Assembly (NCBI GenBank): GCA_020431825.1
Contig: JAGQHN010000053.1
Coordinates: 1 to 33,121, forward strand
DNA from: Trueperaceae bacterium
GTDB lineage: Bacteria; Deinococcota; Deinococci; Deinococcales; Trueperaceae
Length of the DNA stretch: 33,121 nucleotides
Reading direction: 5' to 3'
Under the pieces are notes generated by a model that was not told the DNA's origin, did no database searches, and worked only from the letters and a program-made list of their open reading frames with translations. The number at the start of each line of letters is the position of its first letter. The stretch's first letter is position 1. Below are positions 16,745-25,064 of the stretch, in pieces. The translations under genes were made by a program, and so were the position numbers.

Positions 16745-17575
16745 TAATAGAAGTAGTAGCTTGACCCTCCCCTAGAGCTTTGAGATGGAGCCAGGCCCAA
16801 TCGAAAAGGCGCTCACCTTTACTTCCTCGACCGGCTGAGATGCGCTGCCAGGACTCGTCAGGAAGTTGGGTAAAGAGTTTTTTACCTTGGTCTGACGTAG
16901 ACATTCCTCTTGCTAAAGCGCAGCAGGAACCTGGACGTTACTCCCAAGACATAAGCCTCCTGGCGTTGCTCTAGGTTGCGCCTTAGCTTTGGAGAAGAGT
17001 AAAGACTATCGGCTGTTATCCAACTTGCTTCAACACCTATAGCAAAAGCTCTTTGGAGCATAATCAGTGCTAATTGGGGTTCGCTAAGAAAGAGTCTGTC
17101 CTTAGGTATACCTGCGGCATAGCACCCTCTAGGGTCGTTCGTCCAGTCATTTGGTAGAAATAGCTCACGATCAATTAAGGCAGTTCCTTTAGCTGTTGTA
17201 TAAGACAAAAGACCCTGACCTGGCAATTATCAACTCCACCAGCCGTGCCACTATATTGTCGTTTTACCCCTGCTGAATGCTCTCCTTTCTTGAGAACCAC
17301 CGACTAGCACCGCTTCATCAGTGCCTAGTCGTTCCACCACATAGCTAGTGAGTTCATCGCGCACACCATCAGTGTCCCAATCCGCTGTGTTCAGTAGTCG
17401 TTGCATACCATCAGTCGTTGCCTCACCTACATGTTCTGCTAATTGCCAACCATTTTTACGTTTCACTGGACTAAGCGAGCCTTGTAGGTAGTTAATTGAG
17501 CGCTGTCTCGGTTCACTACGAATAAAATAATGCCCAATTCGTTGATGCAGCTTTAGCAACTCTTTCGACTATGCT
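16745..17575 (-). pseudogene. IS701-family-like transposase remnant, frameshifted and truncated
   Basis: Three minus-strand pieces read as one decayed transposase. The first (17559-17251) gives [20 protein letters not shown] and [20 protein letters not shown]. In the second, [20 protein letters not shown] then [20 protein letters not shown] are in other frames. The third has QLPDESWQRISAGRGSKGER and LFDWAWL (about 16860-16780). Around 17300-17290 the expected VDETGF is missing ([10 protein letters not shown]), so a small deletion removed the first catalytic Asp and shifted the frame. Further shifts occur near 17215 and 16900. The C-terminal third with the remaining DDE residues is absent. No CTCGAG occurs in it. 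Confidence 0.8.
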
Positions 17576-17767
17576 TCTATATCTTTTAGTGTCGTTTTTG
17601 TCATCCCTGAAGCTTAACGCTGCTAAGTGCCGCTCTAGCAATAAAAAAGCGAAGTTTTATAAACCCTTTTACCTGCCTTTACTGGTAAAACTTGCTTACT
17701 TAAGCTCTAGCATCGGGCAAGAAAGACTGCCGCAGGGCTCTATTCGTATGAGAAAGGATGCAGGAAA

Positions 17768-18418
17768 TTGTTATCTCTTTTTAGTTTGCTAAGCAGGAAA
17801 AGACCAGTGGGCTTTAGCTCTGTTTTAGCCTTAAGCAATAGGAATAGGTTAAGGCTTTGTTTTGCAAACAAGGTAAGACTTCTCTTATTACTAGGGCTAT
17901 GGGTAACACCTGTTTTGGCCCACGATTGGGCAGAACTAAATTCAGCTGAGTTGACAAGTCAAAGGCTCGAGCAACTTATAAGCATTGCCGAAAAAGAACA
18001 GGCATCGCTGGATGCAAAGCTTGAACCGCTCGCCTCAAACGCAGCAGCGCTTGGTTGGCTCGAGTGGTTACAAAATGCCCTTCTGCTTTATACCTATGAG
18101 GGGCAGACGGCTTTTGAGCAACGTTTAATGGCAGCCAATTATCAGCTGGAAGAGGAGGATCTGCTGCTTTTCTGGCAACATGAAATGGCCCAATTGGTAC
18201 AGGTCTATGACGCTTCCTTTACAGGCTCTGATCAAGAGGTATTAAGTAAAGAACTCGAGAGCATAAATCTCAAAGATAATCCTGAGCTTTATGCCAGAGC
18301 CAGTCAGCTAAGTTATCAACTCAGTCTGAGCGGAGTCAGCGAGGCAGATAAGCGCCTGCTCGAGCCTTTTTTACCGCGCTTAAGCAAACTTATCGAAGAT
18401 GCTCGAGGTCAGCGGTGA
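17768..18418 (+). CDS. Secreted alpha-helical hypothetical protein
   Basis: The 216-aa frame has a hydrophobic export signal (VRLLLLLGLWVTPVLA, cleavage before HDWAEL). The mature part of about 155 residues is helical and acidic (SAELTSQRLEQLISIAEKEQ, ELESINLKDNPELYARASQL). The start is uncertain. TTG at 17768 has AAAGGA 9 nt upstream but gives a long N-region; a later GTG near 17805 is an alternative. The stop overlaps the GTG of the metallopeptidase gene (GTGA), so the two are coupled and may work together, for example as chaperone, propeptide or inhibitor; that is inference. The gap 17576-17767 holds nothing I recognise. The family is unknown. Confidence 0.65.
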   Translation: MLSLFSLLSRKRPVGFSSVLALSNRNRLRLCFANKVRLLLLLGLWVTPVLAHDWAELNSAELTSQRLEQLISIAEKEQASLDAKLEPLASNAAALGWLEWLQNALLLYTYEGQTAFEQRLMAANYQLEEEDLLLFWQHEMAQLVQVYDASFTGSDQEVLSKELESINLKDNPELYARASQLSYQLSLSGVSEADKRLLEPFLPRLSKLIEDARGQR

Positions 18419-20931
18419 AACAGATCCTGAGCTTAGTTATTTTGTCCTGGCTTTCTCTGGCTATGGCCTGGAACCCCAAAGCGTTTGAAGTTTATTGTGG
18501 TGAACCCTATCATCAGGCAGGTAAGACGGAAGCGGCTGCCATTTTTGCTGCAGCGTCTGCTGAAGTTTTTGGGACTGAGCTGATACAGCTTCTAGACCCA
18601 GATGCAGAGGTTAAAGGTATTTACCCTAATAGCTATATGTTCTATGAGCGTTTTGCGGGTATTTTTGATCCAGATGTGGCAGCTAACCAGGACTGTGTAA
18701 GCGCAAGTCGTAAGCAAATGGTGGCCTCTTATGCCGCTGAAATCCTGCAGACCTTAGAGGGCTTAGGTTTTAGTTCCCCGGAGCGCAAACGCCTGGGCCC
18801 AGTTTTTGTGAATGCTGCAGGTCAAAGCTTTATAAAAATCTATGCTGTAGAGAACTTTGATGGGATTGCTTCGACGCTCAGCCCTTGCACAGGCTCAAGG
18901 TTTGATGATATGCGCCTTTCTTTTATGCGTTTTAATGCTGGTCAACTAAATAATTCGCCGCCTATGCAGCTTTATTATATTTTGGCGCATGAACTGGTAC
19001 ACGTGGTACAAAATAATCAGCCAGTTCGCTACTTAGCCAATACCGATAATTGCAATTTGCCGGGCTGGCTTGGGGAAGGTACTGCTGATGCACTGGCAGT
19101 CTATCTGACCCATAAGCATTTCCCTAACTATTATCCGCCGATCAGTCTGGGTATTGGTAAAAACATTCATGGTCTTAGACCCTATGACAAAAACCTCGCC
19201 TGGCAAAACAGTCAAAAGTTGCCTGACTACCGCAGTAGTTCCTTCTGGACGTATCTGGCGGATAGGTACCATAGGGGCAAGTATGACTTTTTGGCCAACT
19301 ATTTTGCGGTGCCAGATGCCAAAACGGGCAGTGATGACTGGTTCGCCTGGTTGCATACAGCCCTGCTCAAAGATGACTCGGTAAAGGCAAATAGCAAAGC
19401 GGGTTTATATCTTGTTTTTCCAGATTTTCTGGCAAATTATGCTGGCTGGGGAAGCAAAAAGTATCCTCATATAGACGAAAAACTGTGGCTGAATGAGGCG
19501 TTTGGCGGGTGCCACACCGTTAGCCTTTCTCCGCAGCAGTCTGTCCGTGGACTAAGTCTTGAACTCGAGCCGCTAAGTGGTCAGTGTGTTCGTATCAGTG
19601 TAGGTGGGTTTAACGCAGGTCAGCTTAGTGCAGTTAAGTTGATGGTTCAAGATAGCAGTGAAGCTGCACTTGATAATTTGCATCTGGCACCTGTTTCTAT
19701 GACTTCCAAGATGCAAGGTTATGGTCAAAGCTTTAATTGCTATGAAATGACGCAAAAGTTTCCTCAGGGTAGTTGCCTGGAAAAACCCTTTACGGGTGCT
19801 AAAGCCAGTCAGGGGCAAGACGGTAATAACTATGTCAAAACCTGGCTGTCCTTACCACAAGAGACAGCCACAGGCAGCTACGAAAATCTTTTCATTGTGG
19901 TGCATAGTCCGCTTAATCCTAGTCAGCAACAACATGGCAACCGAGTCAAGCAAAAAGTCACCCTGCAAATTGGGCTCGAGACCTCTGCTTTTAACAATAC
20001 GGTTAAACCGGCAACGCAGAAAACTCAGGGACGCGTCACCAATCCAGCAGCCAGCAATGCCGATGAACTGGGCGCAACCCCTATGAAAGGCGGCGAGGCA
20101 GGTGGCAATCTGGCAACAATAATGACCAATCCTGATCTTATGTCGCAGATGATGTTTCTCATGCCGCAAATGCCTGTTGATATGGGCGCGGTTATGTCTG
20201 GAGCAGGGTTTTCTGGGCTCAATCAGATTAGTCTGGAAGAAGTTAGTCTGGAGGACGAACTCGAGCCTGGACTGAGCTTTACGATCAGCCTCTTACCACC
20301 CGGGCTTTCCTTTGGAGCAAGGGGAAGCTTTAAAGGGGTAGCGATGGGAATGTTAGATCCGCAAACAGGCTTAGAGGGCATATTTTTCCCCTGGCCATTG
20401 CCAAAAGAAGGAGAAATGCCGGAAAACGGTGTGGTGGAAGTACTCGAGTACAGCGAGTACCTGCTTCACCTCAAAGCCAGCGGTACGGTTTGTCAGTGGG
20501 GGAATATCCAGCGCGATGCCAGTGGCAGTGTGGTAGGTTGCAGCAAGGTAGATAGCTTTTCAGGTGAAATCATAAAGCCTTTTGGCTGGCTTTATGATTT
20601 AAACCAGACCTTTAGCAGCATAGATACACCAGGGATGGAGGCTTACCGTAAAGATTTGCTCGGCAGTCTGGTCAATCTTGGCCTACCTCTTCCGAGTTTC
20701 CCAGATGTCACTGAGCCAGACGCAGAGACGGATATCGATACTTCAAGTCCAGCGGCGGATGGGCTAGGGCCTTATGTCTGTACTTGTGCTTGCGATGAGT
20801 TTTTAGAAATTGAACGAGTAGCTACAGAATTAGAAGATTTGCCCGAAGGCACCATGCCGCCTCAGGAGCTTATGGAAAAAATGCAGTGTATTCCAAGTTG
20901 CATGATGCAGTACGCTCAGTGCGGTGAGTAG
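18415..20931 (+). CDS. Secreted zinc metallopeptidase-like protein (HExxH) with cysteine-rich tail
   Basis: The 838-aa product starts with GTG and a signal peptide (MKQILSLVILSWLSLAMA). The zinc site is HELVH (His192, Glu193, His196), followed by WLGEGTADALA with Glu221 as probable third ligand, the layout of gluzincin peptidases. Cysteine pairs occur through the N-terminal half. Beta-rich domains with CVRISVGGFNAGQ and a central Met/Pro/Gly-rich linker (about 540-600) follow. The tail ends with CTCACDEF and CIPSCMMQYAQC. Apart from the zinc motif I recognise no family, and the length beyond the catalytic core is unusual. It is translationally coupled to the upstream secreted protein and followed by a strong hairpin. 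Confidence 0.8.
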   Translation: MKQILSLVILSWLSLAMAWNPKAFEVYCGEPYHQAGKTEAAAIFAAASAEVFGTELIQLLDPDAEVKGIYPNSYMFYERFAGIFDPDVAANQDCVSASRKQMVASYAAEILQTLEGLGFSSPERKRLGPVFVNAAGQSFIKIYAVENFDGIASTLSPCTGSRFDDMRLSFMRFNAGQLNNSPPMQLYYILAHELVHVVQNNQPVRYLANTDNCNLPGWLGEGTADALAVYLTHKHFPNYYPPISLGIGKNIHGLRPYDKNLAWQNSQKLPDYRSSSFWTYLADRYHRGKYDFLANYFAVPDAKTGSDDWFAWLHTALLKDDSVKANSKAGLYLVFPDFLANYAGWGSKKYPHIDEKLWLNEAFGGCHTVSLSPQQSVRGLSLELEPLSGQCVRISVGGFNAGQLSAVKLMVQDSSEAALDNLHLAPVSMTSKMQGYGQSFNCYEMTQKFPQGSCLEKPFTGAKASQGQDGNNYVKTWLSLPQETATGSYENLFIVVHSPLNPSQQQHGNRVKQKVTLQIGLETSAFNNTVKPATQKTQGRVTNPAASNADELGATPMKGGEAGGNLATIMTNPDLMSQMMFLMPQMPVDMGAVMSGAGFSGLNQISLEEVSLEDELEPGLSFTISLLPPGLSFGARGSFKGVAMGMLDPQTGLEGIFFPWPLPKEGEMPENGVVEVLEYSEYLLHLKASGTVCQWGNIQRDASGSVVGCSKVDSFSGEIIKPFGWLYDLNQTFSSIDTPGMEAYRKDLLGSLVNLGLPLPSFPDVTEPDAETDIDTSSPAADGLGPYVCTCACDEFLEIERVATELEDLPEGTMPPQELMEKMQCIPSCMMQYAQCGE

Positions 20932-20947
20932 GTTTGTTAGTTGGTAT

Positions 20948-20979
20948 ATCAAGGCTCGAGTTTTGACTCGAGCCTTGAT
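20948..20979. terminator. Terminator hairpin built from two CTCGAG sites
   Basis: ATCAAGGCTCGAGT (20948-20961) and ACTCGAGCCTTGAT (20966-20979) form a perfect 14-bp stem with a TTTG loop. It follows the metallopeptidase stop by 17 bp. The following sequence is A/T-rich, without a long U-tract. Confidence 0.75.
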
Positions 20980-20992
20980 TATTAAATTAAAC

Positions 20993-22068
20993 GAGGGGTG
21001 AGGATAACTCACCTAATAGCAAGCAAGGTATCCTGGAGTTTGAGGATGTCAAGACCTAGAGCGAGATTAAGCTTAGCAAGGAGAAGGTAAGTAAGAACTG
21101 CGAGTAAAACCAAAGGTCTAACATTGCGGATGCCTTTGACACGAAGCTGCTCAAGATTGAATAAATATTTAAGCTGACCCTGAAAAGGTTCAACCGTTGT
21201 TTTTCTTAAAGTGAAGGCTTCACGTACTTCGGGGTCATTATAGAGGACAGTACGTTCGCGTCGATGCTCTGGAGTATGTTTTTTAGCCTTGATAGGTGTG
21301 ATAAGACTTATGCCTTGCTGGTCACAAAGTTCGTAACAAGCTTGCTCATCAAAACCAGTATCGCCAAAGATAACTTTTGTAGCTTTAGGAAGTTCATTGC
21401 CAAGTTTTTCTTTGAAGATTTCATAGTCTTTGACATTCGCAGGCGCTACTTCAACATCAAAAGGTAAAGCAGCTTTAGAAGGGCTACTAAGCAGACAGTG
21501 AACACGGTAACCATAGACCCAGTCACCACAACCACTTACTCCCCAATGGGCATCTGTATCAACATTGCCACAGTTTGGTAATTCTCCCTTATCACGCTGT
21601 TTCTTGTGCCAGACATTACCTTGTGCCTGCATTAGACTCGAATCTACACTCATGGCATCAGCCAGGGTCACATCCTCTTCTACAAATTGCTTATGCAAGT
21701 CACGAATTTGCTCACGCAGCAATAAGGGCAAGGCTTTGAAACGGTCACTTATGGTTGTGCGATGAGGACACCTGGGCAATCCTAATAAAGTCACTAGCTC
21801 AGGCTTTATGGCTAACTGTTTTGCCATTGTTTTAAACCCTGTTATCTGCTTGATTAACATATACAAGTACAGCTTGATCATACTTTTCGTTGGGTAAATA
21901 TGTTTTTCTGAGTCGCAATTAATAGCCAAATCATCAACAAAGTTCAGAATGCTTTTTATTTCTAATGCTACTATCTCTTGAGTTTCCTTTTCTTTTGTCA
22001 TAGCAAACTTAGGCTAAAGGAAACTCTTCCTTTTTTCAGTTCATAGTGTTTTTATGCACTCACCCCTC
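20993..22068 (-). mobile_element. Intact insertion sequence with GAGGGGTGAG terminal repeats
   Basis: GAGGGGTGAG (20993-21002) and CTCACCCCTC (22059-22068) are perfect 10-bp inverted termini around a single transposase gene, giving about 1.08 kb. No clear target duplication is seen in the flanks (AATTAAAC and ATATAAGC). The element lies between the metallopeptidase terminator and the MenC-family gene. It contains no CTCGAG. Confidence 0.85.
21009..22001 (-). CDS. DDE transposase, IS4/IS5 superfamily
   Basis: The 330-aa transposase appears complete. The likely catalytic residues are Asp120 (AMSVDSSLMQ), Asp214 (VIFGDTGFDE) and Glu271 (TTVEPFQGQLK). The last motif and the ending PLVLLAVLTYLLLAKLNL fit IS4/IS5-type DDE enzymes. 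The N-terminal helical domain (about 30-110) contains GLPRCPHRTTISDRFKALP, a usual DNA-binding region. The gene fills almost the whole IS, with its stop about 7 bp inside the left inverted repeat. The exact IS subgroup cannot be settled without a database search. Confidence 0.88.
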   Translation of the reverse strand: MTKEKETQEIVALEIKSILNFVDDLAINCDSEKHIYPTKSMIKLYLYMLIKQITGFKTMAKQLAIKPELVTLLGLPRCPHRTTISDRFKALPLLLREQIRDLHKQFVEEDVTLADAMSVDSSLMQAQGNVWHKKQRDKGELPNCGNVDTDAHWGVSGCGDWVYGYRVHCLLSSPSKAALPFDVEVAPANVKDYEIFKEKLGNELPKATKVIFGDTGFDEQACYELCDQQGISLITPIKAKKHTPEHRRERTVLYNDPEVREAFTLRKTTVEPFQGQLKYLFNLEQLRVKGIRNVRPLVLLAVLTYLLLAKLNLALGLDILKLQDTLLAIR

Positions 22069-22273
22069 ATATAAGCTGGATTAGTCGTCTTACGGTTTTC
22101 TTAAACAAAGCCAATGAGGCTGCAGTTGCTTACCTAATAAATATGTCGGTAGACATAAAGGGCTTTTGATAGCTTTAGTTTCAGAGTGAAAGGGTGAGGC
22201 CTGAGTTTGATATAGTAAACTCGACCCAAAGCCTAACTCTTAGAGCTTTGTTCAAGACGGTGAAGGTGCCAGC

Positions 22274-23377
22274 ATGAAAATCGAACAGATAGAACTAAGA
22301 CAGCTCAATGTTAATTTGAAATTTCGTTTTGAAACCAGTTTTGGTGTAGAACAAGAGCTGCAAAAAATCATTCTTATTTTGCGTAGTGAAGGCATTGAAG
22401 GCTACGCCGAGGCCACTTCGAATAATGTTCCGGGCTATAGCTATGAGACCAGCGCTACGGTTTGGGATGCACTCGAGAGTCACATTCTGCCAATCGTTAT
22501 GGGTAAAGATTATCAGACGCCTATGCAGATTTTGCATGATTTAAAGAAAATACGTGGACACAATATGGCAGTTGCCACTTTAGAAACAGCCTTCTGGGAT
22601 GCGCAGGCGAAAGCCGCCAATATGCCACTTTGGATGCTCTTGGGCGGAAGCCGTCAGGAACACCCGGTAGGTGCTTCTTTGGGTATTCAAAAATCAATAG
22701 AGGATACCGTAGAGATTGCCCAGCGCCATGCTGAGCAAGGCTATAAACGACTGAAATTTAAAATCAAACCCGGCTGGGATGTAAAGCCCCTGCAAGCTGT
22801 TCGGGCTGCTCTACCAGATATGCCCTTAACCGTTGATGCCAATAGCGCCTACAACCTGACGCAGACTCGAGTCTTTCAGGAGCTTGATGAGCTTGGCCTT
22901 GATTATATTGAGCAGCCACTAGCCTATGATGATCTGATTGACCACGCCAAATTACAAACCATGCTCAAGACCCCCATTTGCCTTGATGAATCCATCCATT
23001 CGCCAGAGGATTGTCGTAAAGGTTTGGCGCTAGATGCCGGGCGGGTTATTAATCTGAAGCTGGGCAGGGTTCGTGGTCACCTCATGTCCCGCCGCGTTCA
23101 TGATGTTGCCTTTAGTTTTGGCGCGCCCGTCTGGTGTGGGGGCATGCTCGAGCTGGGCGTTGGTCGGGCTCACAATCTGCACTTGAGTTCTTTAGAAGGT
23201 TTTTCTCTTCCCGGTGACACTGCCAGTGCCAGCCGCTACTGGGAAGAAGACATCACTGAATTTCTTGATGCCAAAGACGGAGTGCAGCGCATTCCAGAGG
23301 GTCCAGGCATTGGTGTGAACCTTAAGCATGATCTGATTGAGAAGCTAACGGTACGTAAGGCTCTTATCGATAGTTAA
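22274..23377 (+). CDS. menC: MenC-family enolase-superfamily enzyme (o-succinylbenzoate synthase / N-acylamino-acid racemase)
   Basis: The 367-aa protein belongs to the muconate-lactonizing subgroup of the enolase superfamily. Catalytic Lys161 and Lys163 are in LKFKIKPGWD. Metal ligands are Asp188 (TVDANSAY), Glu213 (YIEQPL) and Asp238 (CLDESI). The opposite base is Lys262 (INLKLGRVRGH). Length and motifs match the OSBS/NAAAR family, whose members may make o-succinylbenzoate for menaquinone, racemise N-acylamino acids, or both. GAAGGTG lies upstream of the ATG. A LysE-type exporter gene starts 7 bp after the stop, which favours an amino-acid role, but no men genes or acylase are in view. The symbol denotes the family, not a proven role. 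Confidence 0.85.
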   Translation: MKIEQIELRQLNVNLKFRFETSFGVEQELQKIILILRSEGIEGYAEATSNNVPGYSYETSATVWDALESHILPIVMGKDYQTPMQILHDLKKIRGHNMAVATLETAFWDAQAKAANMPLWMLLGGSRQEHPVGASLGIQKSIEDTVEIAQRHAEQGYKRLKFKIKPGWDVKPLQAVRAALPDMPLTVDANSAYNLTQTRVFQELDELGLDYIEQPLAYDDLIDHAKLQTMLKTPICLDESIHSPEDCRKGLALDAGRVINLKLGRVRGHLMSRRVHDVAFSFGAPVWCGGMLELGVGRAHNLHLSSLEGFSLPGDTASASRYWEEDITEFLDAKDGVQRIPEGPGIGVNLKHDLIEKLTVRKALIDS

Positions 23378-23384
23378 AACGTAG

Positions 23385-23990
23385 GTGCTCGCCCTAAGTT
23401 TGAAAGCTTTTAGCCTGGGATTGTCAGCGGCCTTATCACCTGGCCCATTCCAGGCATTTTTATTGGCTGAAGCACTACGCTCGGGTTTTCGGCGTAGTAT
23501 TCTGCTCATTTTTTCACCCCTCCTGAGTGATGGGCCCATTATTTTACTGGTCTCACTGCTTCTCTCACGCCTTCCGCCAGTATTTCTGGGGGGCTTGCAG
23601 CTTCTGGGCGGTTTTTTTCTGCTTTATCTTGTGTATGAAAATGCCAGACTGTTGAGGTTAAAAACCCAGCTCGAGACAAAGCCGAGTTATCCCGGTATCG
23701 TTAAAGCCAGCCTTATCAATTTTCTTAATCCAAATCCCTGGTTGTACTGGGCAACGATTGGTGTGCCCTTACTGATAGATGCCTGGCGGCAAGGGGCTGC
23801 CTTAGCCGCTCTTTTTTTACTTTGTTTCTACGGCACTATGATGCGGGCTTTGGCGGGTCTGATCTTTTTATTTAGCCGGTCAGGTCGTTTAAGCCCTGGT
23901 TTTCAGCGAGTGCTTTTGGGCGTAGCCATAACCTGCCTTTTGGGTATTGCCCTTTATCAAATAATGACGGGGCTAAAAACCCTCATTTGA
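23385..23990 (+). CDS. LysE/RhtB-type amino-acid exporter
   Basis: The 201-aa integral membrane protein has about six hydrophobic segments and the family start motif LGLSAALSPGPFQAFLLAEALRSGFR. The central motif FLNPNPWLYWATIGVPLL is also typical of LysE/RhtB translocators. These export amino acids or derivatives using the proton gradient. The GTG start at 23385 follows the MenC-family stop by 7 bp, so they form a two-gene operon; a TTG at 23400 is an alternative start. The exported compound could be a product or substrate of the enolase-family enzyme, which is inference. Confidence 0.82.
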   Translation: MLALSLKAFSLGLSAALSPGPFQAFLLAEALRSGFRRSILLIFSPLLSDGPIILLVSLLLSRLPPVFLGGLQLLGGFFLLYLVYENARLLRLKTQLETKPSYPGIVKASLINFLNPNPWLYWATIGVPLLIDAWRQGAALAALFLLCFYGTMMRALAGLIFLFSRSGRLSPGFQRVLLGVAITCLLGIALYQIMTGLKTLI

Positions 23991-24077
23991 AAGAGGTGTT
24001 TTTATCTGACTTAAGTCTCTTAAAAAGCTGTCGAACGGTCTATCGTTTTTCTTCCTATAGCATGCCTGACTTTTTGA

Positions 24078-24083
24078 TATATT
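24078..24083 (+). promoter_or_regulatory. -10-like box of a probable leaderless gene
   Basis: TATATT ends exactly 6 nt before the ATG at 24090 and there is no Shine-Dalgarno. This matches the spacing seen at 7188-7193/7200 and 30329-30334/30341. No good -35 box is visible. Confidence 0.4.
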
Positions 24084-24089
24084 TTGCCT

Positions 24090-24806
24090 ATGAATCTGGG
24101 ATTTTTGAATAATATTACGCCTCAAGAAGAAGAGGAATGGGGGAATAGACAGCTCGAGTCGTTTCAGGCTTTTTTTGCTCAGGCAAATAGCCCTGTAAGC
24201 CTTACCGAGTACCGAGTTACTGAAGGTGAACTGCCCGCTTTACCTAATGAGTACGAGGCTTATATTATTTCTGGCTCGGCGGCGGGGGCTTATGAAGACA
24301 AGCCCTGGATACTCGAGCTAAGCAAGTTTATTCAGACGGTCTATCAGGCAGGTGAGCAAAAACTGGTAGGTATTTGTTTTGGGCACCAGATTCTGGCGCA
24401 TGTACTGGGGGGCGAAACGCAAAAATCAAGTAAGGGCTGGGGACTTGGAAGACGTGAATTGCAGTTGGGCAACGTTCCCGAGTGGATGACCTCTATCCCT
24501 GACGTATCCAGGTCTGCGCTTTACTATGCTCATCAGGATCAGGTTGTACGCCTGCCAGAAGGTTCAATCTGCCTTGCCGGTAATGACTTTTGCTCATTTG
24601 AAATGTTCACCCTGAGAAATCAGGTTTTTGGTATTCAGGGACATCCTGAATTTTCTGATGCAATTGCACAAACGACGGTTAATTTTTTGCGAGACAGAGT
24701 TCCAGAGGATATCGGTGAAGCTGCGGAGTATTCCCTTAGGCAGGGTTCTGCTGCGGGTGCATTGGTGGCTCAGTGGATTGTTGATTTTATTGCCTATGGA
24801 GCTTAA
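24090..24806 (+). CDS. Class I glutamine amidotransferase-like protein
   Basis: The 238-aa product is a stand-alone GATase1 domain. The nucleophile Cys lies in VGICFGHQILA, the His in GIQGHPEFSD, and YIISGSAAGAYEDKPW is the usual oxyanion-strand region. Such GMP-synthase-like proteins hydrolyse glutamine or gamma-glutamyl bonds (for example gamma-glutamylpolyamines); the substrate is unknown here. I start at ATG 24090 rather than TTG 24084 because of the -10-like box 6 nt upstream. It follows the exporter by 100 bp, and the possible promoter suggests a separate unit. Confidence 0.85.
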   Translation: MNLGFLNNITPQEEEEWGNRQLESFQAFFAQANSPVSLTEYRVTEGELPALPNEYEAYIISGSAAGAYEDKPWILELSKFIQTVYQAGEQKLVGICFGHQILAHVLGGETQKSSKGWGLGRRELQLGNVPEWMTSIPDVSRSALYYAHQDQVVRLPEGSICLAGNDFCSFEMFTLRNQVFGIQGHPEFSDAIAQTTVNFLRDRVPEDIGEAAEYSLRQGSAAGALVAQWIVDFIAYGA

Positions 24807-24821
24807 AGGCTAGGCGTGCCC

Positions 24822-24971
24822 ATGGTTTCACTGACTCCTTTCAGGGTAGGCATGTCTTTTCCGGCAACGTCTGGCGGTAGGAAAAGCAAGTTTCTGACTA
24901 CCGAGTTTGTGAAGGAAAACCATAACGGCTCATGGCTAATCGCTACAGGTGAAAACTTAAACAAGCTATAA
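24822..24971 (+). CDS. Possible small protein of 49 aa
   Basis: A frame from ATG 24822 to TAA 24971 starts 15 bp after the amidotransferase stop and encodes MVSLTPFRVGMSFPATSGG, then a basic, strand-like stretch ending WLIATGENLNKL. The composition looks protein-like, but there is no good Shine-Dalgarno and no recognised family. The opposite frame 24988-24803 is less plausible. Confidence 0.3.
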   Translation: MVSLTPFRVGMSFPATSGGRKSKFLTTEFVKENHNGSWLIATGENLNKL

Positions 24972-25019
24972 AACAGAGAATTACACAACGCTAGGCTGCT
25001 CCCGTTCGCGCTAAACTCG

Positions 25020-25038
25020 GCGTATACAGTTTATACGC
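25020..25038. promoter_or_regulatory. Palindromic operator-like site upstream of glutamate dehydrogenase
   Basis: GCGTATA-CAGTT-TATACGC is a perfect 7-bp inverted repeat with a 5-bp spacer, 26 bp before the ATG at 25065. TATACG within it could be part of a -10 box, so a bound protein would block transcription. GAAGGGA at about 25053-25059 is the ribosome site. Confidence 0.5.
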
Positions 25039-25064
25039 TTTTCAATGCATTTGAAGGGATTGTC

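Noticed and set aside
17571..17792. 73-aa plus-strand frame
   Set aside because: Composition is low in complexity, there is no good ribosome site, and it overlaps the start region of the secreted protein gene.
20973..22471. Absence of CTCGAG as proof that the IS is foreign
   Set aside because: The gap is suggestive, but host genes contain gaps of similar length, for example 12956-14411, so it is not significant alone.
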